64,000 bases of DNA, taken from Streptomyces hyaluromycini. Its GTDB lineage: Bacteria > Actinomycetota > Actinomycetes > Streptomycetales > Streptomycetaceae. A model generated the notes under the pieces. It saw only the letters and a list, made by a program, of their open reading frames with translations, made no database searches and was not told the DNA's origin. Positions within the stretch are counted from its first letter, which is position 1. Every line of letters starts with the position of its first letter. Both the position numbers and the translations under genes were made by a program. Shown piece by piece: positions 24,502 to 34,207 of the stretch. The stretch covers positions 124,001 through 188,000 of the forward strand of contig NZ_BCFL01000020.1 of the NCBI RefSeq assembly GCF_002217755.1, in the 5' to 3' direction.

Positions 24502-25698
24502 TCAGGGGTAGAGCAGCGCGTCGTCGCCGGCCCATCGGGCGGGCGGGGACGGCGGATCGCACAGCGGCAGCGGGTCCTCGCCCGCGTCGACGGCGCGCCG
24601 CAGCCGGTCGGACCCCCACAGCAGGTCGACGAAGTGCCGGTGTCCGGTCCCCTCGGCGCCGCCGTCCGTGGTGTGCCAGGCGAAGTCGTCCGGGTACAGC
24701 CGCCGCAGCACGGCGAGCATCGCGACGGCGGTGCGCACGGGCGCGAACGCCGTGCGGTCGGTGATGTGCAGCTGGACCCCGCGCAGGGGACGTCCGGCGT
24801 GTTTGTGGACGGCCGGTACGAACCGCAGGTCGCGGAAGTGCACCCCGGGCAGGCCGAGTTCGGCGAGCGCGGGCGCGAACCGGGCGTCGAGGTAGGGGGC
24901 TCCGACGATCTCGAAGGGCTGGGTGGTGCCCCGGCCCTCCGAGAGGTTCGTGCCCTCGAAGAGGCAGGTGCCGGGGTACACGGTGGCGGTGGCGGGCGTC
25001 GGGATGTTCGGCGAGGGCGCGATCCAGGGCAGCCCGGTGGCGTGGGCGTCCATGGCGCGCCGCCAGCCGAGGGCCTCGATCACCGTCAGGTCGGCTGCGC
25101 GGCCTGCCGCCCGGGGCACGGCCGAGGCGTTCAGCCACCGGGCGAGTTCGCCGCAGGTCAGGCCGTGCCTCAGGGGGACGGGGGCACGCCCGACGAAGCT
25201 GGCCCACGCCGGTTCGAGCAGCGGGCCCTCGCTGACGAGTCCGCCGAGCGGGTTGGGGCGGTCCGCGACCACGAACCGGATTCCGGTGCGGGCCGCCGAG
25301 ACCATCAGGTCGAACATGGTCCACACGTAGGTGTAGCACCGGGCACCGATGTCCTGGAGGTCGTGGACCAGGGCGTCGACGCCGCTGTCGATCAGCAGCT
25401 TGTCGAGTCGCTCGCCGTCGCAGCGGTAGGTGTCGTGCACCGGCAGGCCCGTGTCGGGGTCCGTCCGGGCGGTCTCGCTCTCGCCGGCCTGGCCGGTCCC
25501 GTGCAGCCCGTGTTCGGGACCGAACAGGGCGACCAGCGGCGCGCCGGCCGCGAGCAGCGCGGGTGCGGCCGGACGCAGGTCGGAGAGGACTCCGGTGTGG
25601 TTGGTCACCAGCCCGAAGCGGCCGGGCCCGGCGAGTCCGGGTGCCGCGTGCAGTCGTGCGATCCCGGTCGTCACCGCGACGCGGTCGTCCGTGCTCAT
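24502..25698 (-). CDS. namZ: DUF1343 / NamZ-type exo-beta-N-acetylmuramidase
   Basis: 398 residues. The family (GH171) includes Bacillus NamZ, which removes terminal MurNAc from muropeptides. Conserved pieces are F-G-L-V-T-N-H-T-G-V near residue 29, A-L-F-G-P-E-H-G-L-H-G near 59, DLQDIGARCYTYVWTM, V-A-D-R-P-N-P-L-G-G and S-P-N-I-P-T-P-A-T-A. The usual signal peptide of secreted NamZ is not visible: the protein starts MSTDDRVAVTTGIARL, so cytoplasmic action on imported muropeptides, or another export route, must be considered. First gene of the operon; ATG 25698 has GGAG about 6 bases upstream. The gene symbol is by family only. Confidence 0.8.
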   Translation of the reverse strand: MSTDDRVAVTTGIARLHAAPGLAGPGRFGLVTNHTGVLSDLRPAAPALLAAGAPLVALFGPEHGLHGTGQAGESETARTDPDTGLPVHDTYRCDGERLDKLLIDSGVDALVHDLQDIGARCYTYVWTMFDLMVSAARTGIRFVVADRPNPLGGLVSEGPLLEPAWASFVGRAPVPLRHGLTCGELARWLNASAVPRAAGRAADLTVIEALGWRRAMDAHATGLPWIAPSPNIPTPATATVYPGTCLFEGTNLSEGRGTTQPFEIVGAPYLDARFAPALAELGLPGVHFRDLRFVPAVHKHAGRPLRGVQLHITDRTAFAPVRTAVAMLAVLRRLYPDDFAWHTTDGGAEGTGHRHFVDLLWGSDRLRRAVDAGEDPLPLCDPPSPPARWAGDDALLYP

Positions 25699-25742
25699 TC
25701 CCTGCTCCGTCTGCCGGTGACACCTCTTCCACGCAACGGTCA

Positions 25743-25770
25743 GGAATTTACTCTTATGTCCCATAATTCC
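25743..25770. promoter_or_regulatory. AT-rich dyad between the muramidase operon and the FG-GAP gene
   Basis: GGAATT (25743-25748) and AATTCC (25765-25770) flank 16 AT-rich bases containing CATAAT. It is 45 bases upstream of the muramidase ATG. On the minus strand TTCACT-17 bases-TAAGAG can be read as a weak promoter overlapping it. A likely operator for the recycling operon. Confidence 0.45.
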
Positions 25771-25918
25771 GGCAGTGAATCGCCGACGGCTCATGCGCCC
25801 CCTGCGTCACCCGCCCACGCGTGTCCACCATCTGATCAACTGCCTTCACCGTTCCCTCACTTGCCTCCTAAGCTGCGCATCAGGGGTCAAGCGCCCCCCA
25901 CGGGGAGGGAACACGCAC

Positions 25919-28372
25919 ATGGGCAGATCTGCCATGCCGTCGGGCCGCCTGCGCGCCACGGCCACCGCACTCGTCACCGTCTCGCTGGCCCTCGGGGGCA
26001 CTGCGCTGCCGGCCGCCGCCACGGACCTGAGCACGGTGCCGCCGTGGAACACCGCCGTCCCGCTGTCCGCCGCCTACAGCGTGCCGCAGGACGTCGTCGT
26101 CCGTCCCGACGGCGGCGCCGTGGCCGCCTGGACCGACGGCAGCCAGACGCTGTACACCGCCACACGCGCCGCCGGCACCGACACCTGGAGCGCGCCGGTC
26201 CGGTTCAGCGGCACGGCCATCTCCGAGGCACGGCTGGTGACGCGGACCGACGGAACGGTCGCCGTGCTGTGGGTCGACAACGGCTACCGGCTGCTCGGCT
26301 CGGTGCTGACCGCCGGCACCTGGTCGTCGCCCCATGAACTGTTCGACGGCGACAACAAGCTGACCTTGTCCCAGATCGATGTCGCGCAGGGCCCGAACGG
26401 CCAGGTCGCCGCCGTCTGGACCGCCACCCCGTACACCTACTCGGACTCCTCCGAGGTGTATGCCGCCACCCTCGGCACCGACGGCACCTGGGCCGCCGCG
26501 GAACAGGTCAGCGACGCGGCCAGGCACGCCGGCGCCTACGGCGACGTCGACGCCACGAACCCCCAGATCGCGGTCGACGCGTACGGCGGACTCGTCGTGG
26601 CGTACGCGATGGAGGACGAGTCGTACAAGACGGCCTACGCGATGACCACCGCCCGGCCGTACGGCGGCACCTGGCAGACCCCGGCCCAGCTGAGCAGCAA
26701 TCCGCTCGCCGACTCCGCCCATCCGGCCCTGGCCACCGACGCGTCCGGCTCGATCGACCTGCTGTGGCGGTTCGGAACGGCCACGGCCCAGACCTTGGAG
26801 CTGGTACGCCGCCAGGACGCGGGTTCCGCGTGGGGGGCCGCGACCGCCCTCGTGAGCGGTGTCGGTGCCGAGGGGGATCCCGAGCCGCTGGTCACTCCGA
26901 ACGGAAACGCGACCGTCGTCTGGGCCGACCCGGCGGCGGGCGCGGTGCGCACCGTGACCCGCTACGCCGACTCGACGTGGACGGCCTCCTCCACCCTCTC
27001 CACCGGCCCCGTCTCCGACGCCTACGAGGTCCGGACCGCCATGGCGGCGGACGGGTCGGTCCACGCCCTGTGGCGCGAGAACGGCGCGAGTGCTTCCGCC
27101 AAGCGGCTGATGGAGGCCACACTCGACGGCGAGAGGAACATCTGGACGGCCGCCCGCACGGTCCAGGGCCCGCTCACCGCCATCAACCACGCCCGCATCG
27201 CGGCCGGTTCGCTCACCGACGCCACCGCGGTGTGGACCGGGTCGGCCGGCCTCTCGGGATCCCGCACCACGTTCCCGAGACTCGCGGTCGGCTCGTCGTC
27301 CGTGCCCGCGACGGTGAACTTCCGGAACACCTCGTCCTGGGAGCCGAAGTGGGAGCTCAACGGCCCGGTCACCGCGTGGCAGGTCACCCTCACCGATCCG
27401 GTCGGCCGCACCGTGCGCACCCTCACCGGCACCGCCGGCAGCAGCACGGTCGCGACCTCCTGGAACGGCCGCACCACGTCCGGCGCCCGGGCCGTCAACG
27501 GCGACCTGACCTGGACCCTGACCGCCACCCAGCCGGGCTACTCGGGCACGGCCGCCGTGGCGAGCGGCGTCCTGAAGGTGACCGGCTCGGTCCCCGCCTT
27601 CCATGACTACGGCGACGGCTCCGGCGCTCTCCCCGACGGCGCCGGCGACCTGCTGACCCTCGACGGCGGCGGCCGGATCTGGCTCCACTACGGCACGTTG
27701 AACTACGTGTGGCAGATGGGCAGCGGCTGGCCCACCACCATCCGGCCGGTGGCCCTCGGCGACCTGAGCGGCGACGGCTGCAACGACGTCCTCGTCAGGC
27801 TGAGCAGCGGTGCGGCGCGCCTCTACAAGCCGGCCTGCGGCGGCACGCTGAAGCCGACGACGTCGTACACCACCCTGGCCACCGGCGGCTGGAACCAGTA
27901 CGACGTCCTCACCTCCCCGGGCGACCTCACGAAGGACGGCCGCCCGGACCTGATCGCCCGCAACGCGGCCACCGGCGCCGTCTACCTCTGCAAGGGCACC
28001 AGTGCCGGCAAGCTGTCGGCGCGCGTGAAGCTGTTCGCGAACTGGAAGACCTACAAGAAGGTCGTCGGCGCCGGGGACCTCAACGGCGACGGCATCGGCG
28101 ACCTGCTGGCCCAGGACAAGTCGAACAACCTGTACCGCTACTACGGCAAGGGCGACGGCACCTTCTCCGCGCGCGTGAAGATCGCCGCCAACTGGGGCGC
28201 CTCGTACAACGTGGTCCTCGGGGCCGGCGACGTCACCGGGGACGGCAAGGCCGACCTGGTCGCCCGGGACACGGCGTACCGTCTCTACCGGCAGAACGGC
28301 ACCGGGAAGGGCACGTTCGGCACCCGGGTGCTGGTCAACGACGGTGGTTTCGGCTACAAGGCGCTGTTCTGA
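25919..28372 (+). CDS. secreted FG-GAP/VCBS repeat protein
   Basis: 817 residues. The signal peptide (residues ~1-36) ends A-L-P-A-A-A-T. Residues ~40-470 form repeated beta-blades with W-x-A/W-T patterns, such as GGAVAAWTDGSQTLYTA. A FlgD-like Ig segment (~500-580) has the W-N-G-R-T-T-S-G-A-R motif. The C-terminal ~230 residues carry FG-GAP calcium loops: G-D-L-S-G-D-G-C-N-D, GDLTKDGRPDLIARN, G-D-L-N-G-D-G-I-G-D, GDVTGDGKADLVARD. This architecture is common in secreted Streptomyces proteins of unknown function, probably binding surfaces or polymers. ATG 25919 follows GGGAGGG by about 10 bases. Confidence 0.85.
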   Translation: MGRSAMPSGRLRATATALVTVSLALGGTALPAAATDLSTVPPWNTAVPLSAAYSVPQDVVVRPDGGAVAAWTDGSQTLYTATRAAGTDTWSAPVRFSGTAISEARLVTRTDGTVAVLWVDNGYRLLGSVLTAGTWSSPHELFDGDNKLTLSQIDVAQGPNGQVAAVWTATPYTYSDSSEVYAATLGTDGTWAAAEQVSDAARHAGAYGDVDATNPQIAVDAYGGLVVAYAMEDESYKTAYAMTTARPYGGTWQTPAQLSSNPLADSAHPALATDASGSIDLLWRFGTATAQTLELVRRQDAGSAWGAATALVSGVGAEGDPEPLVTPNGNATVVWADPAAGAVRTVTRYADSTWTASSTLSTGPVSDAYEVRTAMAADGSVHALWRENGASASAKRLMEATLDGERNIWTAARTVQGPLTAINHARIAAGSLTDATAVWTGSAGLSGSRTTFPRLAVGSSSVPATVNFRNTSSWEPKWELNGPVTAWQVTLTDPVGRTVRTLTGTAGSSTVATSWNGRTTSGARAVNGDLTWTLTATQPGYSGTAAVASGVLKVTGSVPAFHDYGDGSGALPDGAGDLLTLDGGGRIWLHYGTLNYVWQMGSGWPTTIRPVALGDLSGDGCNDVLVRLSSGAARLYKPACGGTLKPTTSYTTLATGGWNQYDVLTSPGDLTKDGRPDLIARNAATGAVYLCKGTSAGKLSARVKLFANWKTYKKVVGAGDLNGDGIGDLLAQDKSNNLYRYYGKGDGTFSARVKIAANWGASYNVVLGAGDVTGDGKADLVARDTAYRLYRQNGTGKGTFGTRVLVNDGGFGYKALF

Positions 28373-28388
28373 GCCGCCTTCCGGTCCC

Positions 28389-29627
28389 CTAGCGGAACAG
28401 CAGCGGGACCAGTGCCGGGATCGCTGGGGCGAGCAGGTAGAGGAAGATGCCGGTCGTGGCCTTTCGGGTCGTGACCGGCAGCACCGGCTTCGACCAGACC
28501 TGCGCTATCGCCGCGTTGCGCGTGTCGCCCGGGGGTTCGTGGTCGTACAGGTACCGCACGTGGTCCTTCTTCACGGTCAGCGCGGAGTGGTAGCCGATCG
28601 AGGACGGGTACACGATCACGAGCATGTCGACCAGCATCACGACCAGCACGATGAAGACCATCCACGGCCGCGCCGGCAGCCAGACCATGAAGAGGACCAG
28701 CAGGCCGATCATGTGGGCGAGGGCAGAGCCGTAGGTCCACAGGATGAACTGGCGCAGCGGGCGCAGTCCCTGGAAGCCGTCGCTGTCGTACCTCATGTTC
28801 GGGGTCACCCCGAAACCGAGCAGGTCGGACCGGTACAGGTAGACGGTGAAGACGACGCCCATGACGAGCTGTTTCGACAGGACGTAGAAGGCATGGGTGC
28901 CGGCCGCGCACAGGGCGACCGCCAGCTCCGGGTGCCGGTGCCAGTTGCCCCACCAGCCGTCGTACACCGCGGTCCGCCAGGCCGTGTCGGAGACGTCCGT
29001 GGGGTTCCAGGTCTCCATCAGGCCGTAGGAGTCGACGTAGCGGTACAGCAGGAACGTTCCGCACGCCATGGCCAGCAGAAGGGCCAGGGACACCCACCGG
29101 CGGCCCAGCCACCGGAACCACCGGTTGGTCTTCCGTACCAGGTCGTTGAGGCGCCGGACCTCCTCGTCGAGCAGCTTCTCGGTTCCTCCGTTGCGCTCGT
29201 TCATCTGCACGAAGGCGGCGATGGCCTGGACCTGCTGGCAGCAGAAGACGGGGGTGACGAAGACGACCGCCAGGATGACGAGACCGGCCGGGTCCTGGAG
29301 CAACGCCAGGCTGGCGCAGCCCAGTTCGGCGTGGCCGGTGAAGAGGTAGTCCAGGGCCCACCGCCGGCCGTCCCCGGACGACGGCCCGAGCGCTCCGGCG
29401 GCCTCGGCCAGGCCCAGCAGGGTGCCGCAGGAGCCCAGGCTGATCAGCAGGATCTTGGTCTTGGCGGTGAGGGACCAGGTCCGCTCGTCGTCCGGCGCCC
29501 GGACGCTCCGGCGCCGGACCGCACGCAGTCTGCCCGAAAGGCGCAGGGCCAGGCGGATCCCGGCGGGCGCGGACTCCCGGAAGACGCCCCCGATCCGCTG
29601 CGGTTCCAAGGGTTCCAACCGCGCCAT
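28389..29627 (-). CDS. polytopic membrane protein of unknown function
   Basis: 412 residues, not recognised. There is a basic N-terminal ~45 residues and then about seven hydrophobic segments, including KTKILLISLGSCGTLLGLAE, MVFIVLVVMLVDMLVIVYP and the C-terminal FLYLLAPAIPALVPLLF. A charged amphipathic loop (~140-165) with EKLLDEEVRRLNDLVRKTNR may be a short coiled coil facing the cytoplasm. The gene is convergent with the FG-GAP gene (16-base gap). ATG 29627 follows a G-rich run. No enzymatic motif was seen. Confidence 0.75.
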   Translation of the reverse strand: MARLEPLEPQRIGGVFRESAPAGIRLALRLSGRLRAVRRRSVRAPDDERTWSLTAKTKILLISLGSCGTLLGLAEAAGALGPSSGDGRRWALDYLFTGHAELGCASLALLQDPAGLVILAVVFVTPVFCCQQVQAIAAFVQMNERNGGTEKLLDEEVRRLNDLVRKTNRWFRWLGRRWVSLALLLAMACGTFLLYRYVDSYGLMETWNPTDVSDTAWRTAVYDGWWGNWHRHPELAVALCAAGTHAFYVLSKQLVMGVVFTVYLYRSDLLGFGVTPNMRYDSDGFQGLRPLRQFILWTYGSALAHMIGLLVLFMVWLPARPWMVFIVLVVMLVDMLVIVYPSSIGYHSALTVKKDHVRYLYDHEPPGDTRNAAIAQVWSKPVLPVTTRKATTGIFLYLLAPAIPALVPLLFR

Positions 29628-29788
29628 CCCCCGCCCCCCAAGGTGAAACGCGCAACAACACCTTTATAACCATCGCCCCGTCCGCTGCCCAGTGCGCGGG
29701 AGCGCCCGTTCGGGGCACCGATTGCCCCGATGGTGTGACGACACCGGCCATGCCGACTCCCGTGCGCGTCAATGACGTTGGAACAGGC

Positions 29789-29977
29789 ATGGGCCTCAGC
29801 GACACTCCCTCCTTCGCCCAACTGTCCGACGCCTACTGGCTGGACAGTCCCCACCTGGGCGGACACGTCCCCGACCCGGCACCCCCGGCGCCGGCGCCGG
29901 GCTCCGCGTGGCGGACGGCGATGGTCGGGCTCTCGGCCCTCACCGTCGCGGTCGCCCTGGTGGTGGCCTTCGTGTGA
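29789..29977 (+). CDS. small single-span membrane protein
   Basis: 62 residues from ATG 29789 (GGAA 6 bases upstream). In-frame starts at ATG 29750 and GTG 29735 would add up to 18 residues. Residues ~1-35 are polar and Pro-rich, and the last 20 form a clear hydrophobic helix, A-M-V-G-L-S-A-L-T-V-A-V-A-L-V-V-A-F-V, suggesting a tail-anchored topology. It is divergent from the membrane-protein gene. No family recognised; reality of the gene rests on codon bias, ribosome-binding site and the helix. Confidence 0.5.
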   Translation: MGLSDTPSFAQLSDAYWLDSPHLGGHVPDPAPPAPAPGSAWRTAMVGLSALTVAVALVVAFV

Positions 29978-30325
29978 GCCCCCCGGCAGCCACGACGGGA
30001 TCACGGTCGACGGCGCCCCGCACGCCGTGCTCCCGGCCCCCGGGCCGTCGCACTCGGCCACCCCGCCCTCCCTGCGCCGGTTCGCCGCCTCGGCAGCGGC
30101 CGCGACCTGCAAGGTTGCCGCCGCGTCGCCGGTGTCACCGGGCGGCTCGGTCGGTTTGACCTCAGGAGTGCGCCGCCGTTACGGTTCCGGTCAATTGCCT
30201 TGACGCGCCCGGCGCGGATCGACGTCCGGCTTCCGAGATGTGATGCGGGAAACCCCACGGGCATCGAACGTTTCGTCGCGGCTCCCGTCTCGGACGCCGT
30301 CCGGCCCGATCACGATGAAGGCTTC
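29978..30325. other. 348-bp intergenic region before the LuxR-type regulator
   Basis: No convincing gene. A frame crossing it is low in conserved features. TTGACG at 30198-30203 could be a -35 element, but a matching -10 was not clear. Confidence 0.35.
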
Positions 30326-33160
30326 ATGTCATCCCCTGAATCACCAGACAGCGGGGGCGGCGAACGCCTCGCCGGCACAGCCGACGCGCAGCAGGCCGAT
30401 CGTCTCGTCGGCCGGACGGCGGAGTTGGCGCTCGTCGACGCACTTTTCGGTCCGGCCGCTGCCGAGGGCGTCGCGCTGATGCTGACCGGAGAGGCAGGTG
30501 TGGGCAAGAGCGCGCTGCTGGACGCCGCGGCGCGGCGAGCGGCCGAGGCGGGCTTTCGTGTCCTGAGGGTGGTGGGCTCGCAGTTCGACGAGGGCGTCGG
30601 CTTCTCGGCCCTGAACCAGATACTGCAGCCGTTGGCGGACGGCATCCCCGGCCTGCCGCCACGGCAGGCGGAGACGCTCCGAGCGGTCCAGGGGCTGTCC
30701 GAGGAACCGCCGACCGAACTGCTCTCCGTCGCGAACGCCGTGCTCGCTCTGCTGTCCCGTACCGCTGCCGAGGACCGGCCCGTCGCGTTGGTCATCGACG
30801 ACATGACCTGGCTGGACCGGCCCAGCACCGTGGTGCTGGGAACGCTCGCCCGCTATGTCCGCGACAGTCGCCTCGTGCTGCTCGCGGCGTCCCGGATCCA
30901 CGAGGGCTTCCTGCCGAGCGGTGCCGGGATACACACGCACGAGGTTCAGCCCCTGGACGAGGCATCCGCGAACGAGCTGGTGACTCAGCGGTTCCCCGCC
31001 ATGACGGCCGGGGTCCGCCGGCGGCTCGTCGAAGAGGCCGCCGGCAACCCGCTGGCCCTGCTGGAGCTTCCCGTCACCCTCAACGAGGCCCAGCAGACGG
31101 AACGCGGACCACTGCCGAGCGTGCTGCCACTGTCCGAACGGCTCAAGAAGGTCTTCGCCGTGCGGGTCGACGCGCTGCCGGACCCGACCCGGTATCTGCT
31201 CCTGCTCGCCGTGCTGGACGGCTCGGGCGAGCTGCACATCCTCCAGCGCGCGACGAGCGGCCTCGACGCCCTGGCCGAACTGGGTCCTGCCGAGAAGGCC
31301 GGACTGGTGCACGTCGACTCCCCGACGGGCCGCCTGGTCTTCCGGCACCCGCTCACCCGTTCCGCGGTCATGGAACTGTCGACGATCGCGGAGCGCCGGC
31401 GCGCGCATCTCGCGCTGGCAGGTGAATGCCCGGAAGGATCCGAACGCCGGGCCCGCCACCTGGCCAACGCGACCGTCGGCCCGGATGATGCGGTGGCCTC
31501 GCTGCTCCACGAGGTGGCCTACAGCACGCTGTGCCGCGGCGATGCCGTCGGCGCCATCACCACGCTGCTCCGCGCCGCCGATCTGAACAGCGACGGGACC
31601 GCCAAGGGACGCATGCTCGCCGAGGCCGCCTGCCTGGGCGCCAACATCGCCGGCGACCTGCGCAACGTACGCGCCCTGCTGGACGACGCCAGGCTCGCCG
31701 ACCCCGTGAGCGCCGACTCGCTCGCGGTCGCGGCGACAGCGGCGAGTGAGCTCATCAACGGCGAAGGCGACGTGGACACCGCGCACAGGCTGCTCGTGGG
31801 CGCCATGGACAGCTACGCCCGGCCGAGCCCCGCCGAAGACCACATGCTCAACGAGGCACTGCACGTGCTGATCCTGGTGGGCTTCGCCGGCGGCCGACCG
31901 GAGTTCTGGCAGTCCTTCGACCGGATCGCCACACGCGTTCAGCGCCGGACTTCCGATCACCTCCTGTCGGTCGTCCACTGCGCGGTCGGCGATCCGGCCC
32001 ACAAGGCGCTGGCCGTCCTCGACGCCCTCGACGGCCTCGTCTTCGCCCTCCACGCGGAGACGGACCACAGGCGTATCCTCCGCACCTCCATCTCGGCCGC
32101 GTACACCGACCGCCTGCCCGGCTGCCGCAGCGCCCTCAGGCGCGTCGTCGACGACGGCCGGAACCGAGGAGCCGTCACCTCGGCGATCGAGGCCCTCTTC
32201 ATCCTGGGGTACGAAGCCTACGCCAGCGGGCAGTGGGACGCCCTCCGGAACCTCACCGCCGAAGGTCTGCGCTGGTGCGACTCCCGCGCCTACGGTCTGC
32301 CGGCCTGGTCGGGCCGGTTCCTGGAGGGCCTGCTCGCCGCCGCGCAGGGCGACGACCGGACCGCGGGAGAGACCGCGGACCGTCTCGTGTCGTGGGCGAA
32401 CCCGCGGGGACTGCGGCTGCTGCGTGTCTACGCCTCGCACATCCGGGCCCTGTCCGCGCTCGGCGACGCGGACTTCGAAGAGGGATACCGTCATCTGCGG
32501 TCGGTGATCACCCCTGGCGAGCTGCCACCGTACATGCCCCATGCCCTGTGGCTCTTCATGGACTTCGCCGAAGCCGCGGCCCGCACCGGCCGCCACGCGG
32601 AGGCGGCCCGGCACATCGCGGCGGTCAGGGAGACCGGCATCCCGGCGATCTCGCCGCGGATGGCCATGACGGCCGATGGCGCCGAGGCCATGGCCACCAC
32701 GGACTTCATCGATCACGACCTTTTCGAGAGGGCTCTCGGCACCCCCGACGCGGAACGGTGGCCGTTCGACCGGGCACGAATCCGTCTCGCCTACGGCGAG
32801 CGACTGCGCAGGGCCAAAGCCGGCTCGGCCGTCGTGCATCTGGAGGCCGCGCTCAGCACGTTCCGGCGGCTGGGAGCCGAGCCCTGGCGCGCGCGGGCAG
32901 CGAACGAACTGCGGGCGAGCGGCAACCCCGTCAGGACGGCGGTGTCCGGGACCGATCCGGTTGCGACGCTGACGCCACAGCAACTGCAGGTGGCGCAGCT
33001 GGCCGCCACCGGGCTGACCAACAAGCAGATAGCCGGCCGGCTCTTCCTGTCCCCCCGCACCGTGGCCGCGCATCTTCGCGGTGTCTTTCCGAAGCTGAAC
33101 GTCACCTCCCGGGCCGGACTCCGTGACGCACTCACCGGCCTGCCCCGGCCGCGAACTTAG
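30326..33160 (+). CDS. large ATP-binding LuxR-family regulator (LAL type)
   Basis: 944 residues. An N-terminal AAA/NACHT-like ATPase has Walker A G-E-A-G-V-G-K-S (residues ~55-62) and Walker B V-A-L-V-I-D-D-M-T-W-L-D (~158-169). A long helical TPR-like middle follows, then a C-terminal LuxR helix-turn-helix, LTPQQLQVAQLAATGLTNKQ and R-L-F-L-S-P-R-T-V-A-A-H-L. LAL proteins activate catabolic or antibiotic genes on ligand binding. The SAM methyltransferase gene 145 bases downstream is the nearest candidate target. ATG 30326 has GAAGG 4 bases upstream. The ligand is unknown. Confidence 0.92.
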   Translation: MSSPESPDSGGGERLAGTADAQQADRLVGRTAELALVDALFGPAAAEGVALMLTGEAGVGKSALLDAAARRAAEAGFRVLRVVGSQFDEGVGFSALNQILQPLADGIPGLPPRQAETLRAVQGLSEEPPTELLSVANAVLALLSRTAAEDRPVALVIDDMTWLDRPSTVVLGTLARYVRDSRLVLLAASRIHEGFLPSGAGIHTHEVQPLDEASANELVTQRFPAMTAGVRRRLVEEAAGNPLALLELPVTLNEAQQTERGPLPSVLPLSERLKKVFAVRVDALPDPTRYLLLLAVLDGSGELHILQRATSGLDALAELGPAEKAGLVHVDSPTGRLVFRHPLTRSAVMELSTIAERRRAHLALAGECPEGSERRARHLANATVGPDDAVASLLHEVAYSTLCRGDAVGAITTLLRAADLNSDGTAKGRMLAEAACLGANIAGDLRNVRALLDDARLADPVSADSLAVAATAASELINGEGDVDTAHRLLVGAMDSYARPSPAEDHMLNEALHVLILVGFAGGRPEFWQSFDRIATRVQRRTSDHLLSVVHCAVGDPAHKALAVLDALDGLVFALHAETDHRRILRTSISAAYTDRLPGCRSALRRVVDDGRNRGAVTSAIEALFILGYEAYASGQWDALRNLTAEGLRWCDSRAYGLPAWSGRFLEGLLAAAQGDDRTAGETADRLVSWANPRGLRLLRVYASHIRALSALGDADFEEGYRHLRSVITPGELPPYMPHALWLFMDFAEAAARTGRHAEAARHIAAVRETGIPAISPRMAMTADGAEAMATTDFIDHDLFERALGTPDAERWPFDRARIRLAYGERLRRAKAGSAVVHLEAALSTFRRLGAEPWRARAANELRASGNPVRTAVSGTDPVATLTPQQLQVAQLAATGLTNKQIAGRLFLSPRTVAAHLRGVFPKLNVTSRAGLRDALTGLPRPRT

Positions 33161-33305
33161 GCCATCCGGCCGAAGGCAGCGCTGACAACGGGTTCGTAGG
33201 GTGAGGCGACCGAAGGTTCACCGGGCGCCGGGGCGCCTGATCCCGAGTGTGCCTTCACATCGTCGGACTTCCGAGTCAGTACTTCTGGATGATGAGGGGA
33301 CACGC

Positions 33306-34127
33306 ATGCCGGAAGCGGCCTTGAAGGCCTATGTGATGGGGCAGAGCTCTGAGGAGTCGAACAGACTGGGCGTGCAGGATTCGCTGTACGCCGAGCACAC
33401 CGAGTACCTCCTCAGGACGGCGGGCGTGCAGGAGGGGATGCGTGTCCTCGACGTCGGCTGCGGCACCGGGGCGGTGTCTCTCGCCCTTGCGCGCATAGTC
33501 GGCCCGGACGGCCATGTCACGGGCGTGGACATGGATCCGGCGGTACTTGCGATCGCCCGCAGGAACGCCGCGGCGCTCTCGACGCGCAACGTCGCCTTCG
33601 AGCAGGCCGTGCTCCCCGATGTGGACCTGCCCGAGCCTGTCGATGCCGTGGTGGGACGACTGATCCTGATCCATGTCGATGATCCGGTGGGGGTCGTGAA
33701 AGGGCTGACGCGGTCTCTCCGCCGGGGTGGTCTGGTGACGTTCCAGGATTTCAACGTGTCACGGTTGCGGGCCTTCCCCGAGGTTCCTCTGGTGACGCAG
33801 TGCCAGAAGTGGATCAGCGCGGCGTTGACGGCCGGCGGCCGCAACCCGGACATGGGCGAACAGCTGGCCCGGGTGCTGCGGGCCGCGGGACTCTCCGAGC
33901 CCGGCGTCGCCTGCGCCGTGCCGACCGGCGGCTCGGATTCGGCGGCGGTGACGCTGGTAGCCGAAAGCGTGAGCAGCCTCATGCCGGTCATCGAACGCAA
34001 CGACATCGCCGACCCCCGGGAGGTCGGCATCGACACCCTCCACACCCGACTGGCGAAGGCGTGTCTGGAGAGCCAGGCGACGATCTATCTCCCGGATCTG
34101 GTGGCCGCCTGGGCGCGAGCGGACTAG
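33306..34127 (+). CDS. class I SAM-dependent methyltransferase
   Basis: 273 residues. Motif I is V-L-D-V-G-C-G-T-G (residues 47-55), motif II G-V-D-M-D-P (about 74), with a later R-L-I-L-I-H-V-D-D. It resembles UbiE/small-molecule methyltransferases; substrate unknown. It follows the LuxR-type regulator in the same orientation. ATG 33306 has a purine-rich GAGGGGA about 8 bases upstream. Downstream lies a zone of degraded genes, so it may be the last intact member of a former cluster. Confidence 0.85.
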   Translation: MPEAALKAYVMGQSSEESNRLGVQDSLYAEHTEYLLRTAGVQEGMRVLDVGCGTGAVSLALARIVGPDGHVTGVDMDPAVLAIARRNAAALSTRNVAFEQAVLPDVDLPEPVDAVVGRLILIHVDDPVGVVKGLTRSLRRGGLVTFQDFNVSRLRAFPEVPLVTQCQKWISAALTAGGRNPDMGEQLARVLRAAGLSEPGVACAVPTGGSDSAAVTLVAESVSSLMPVIERNDIADPREVGIDTLHTRLAKACLESQATIYLPDLVAAWARAD

Positions 34128-34207
34128 CGAATACCGGCCCGGCACGCCGGGGGCGTCCGGCTGGTACGTCTCCGCAGTCGTCGGTCCCCCGTGGAAAGAG
34201 AAGTCTC

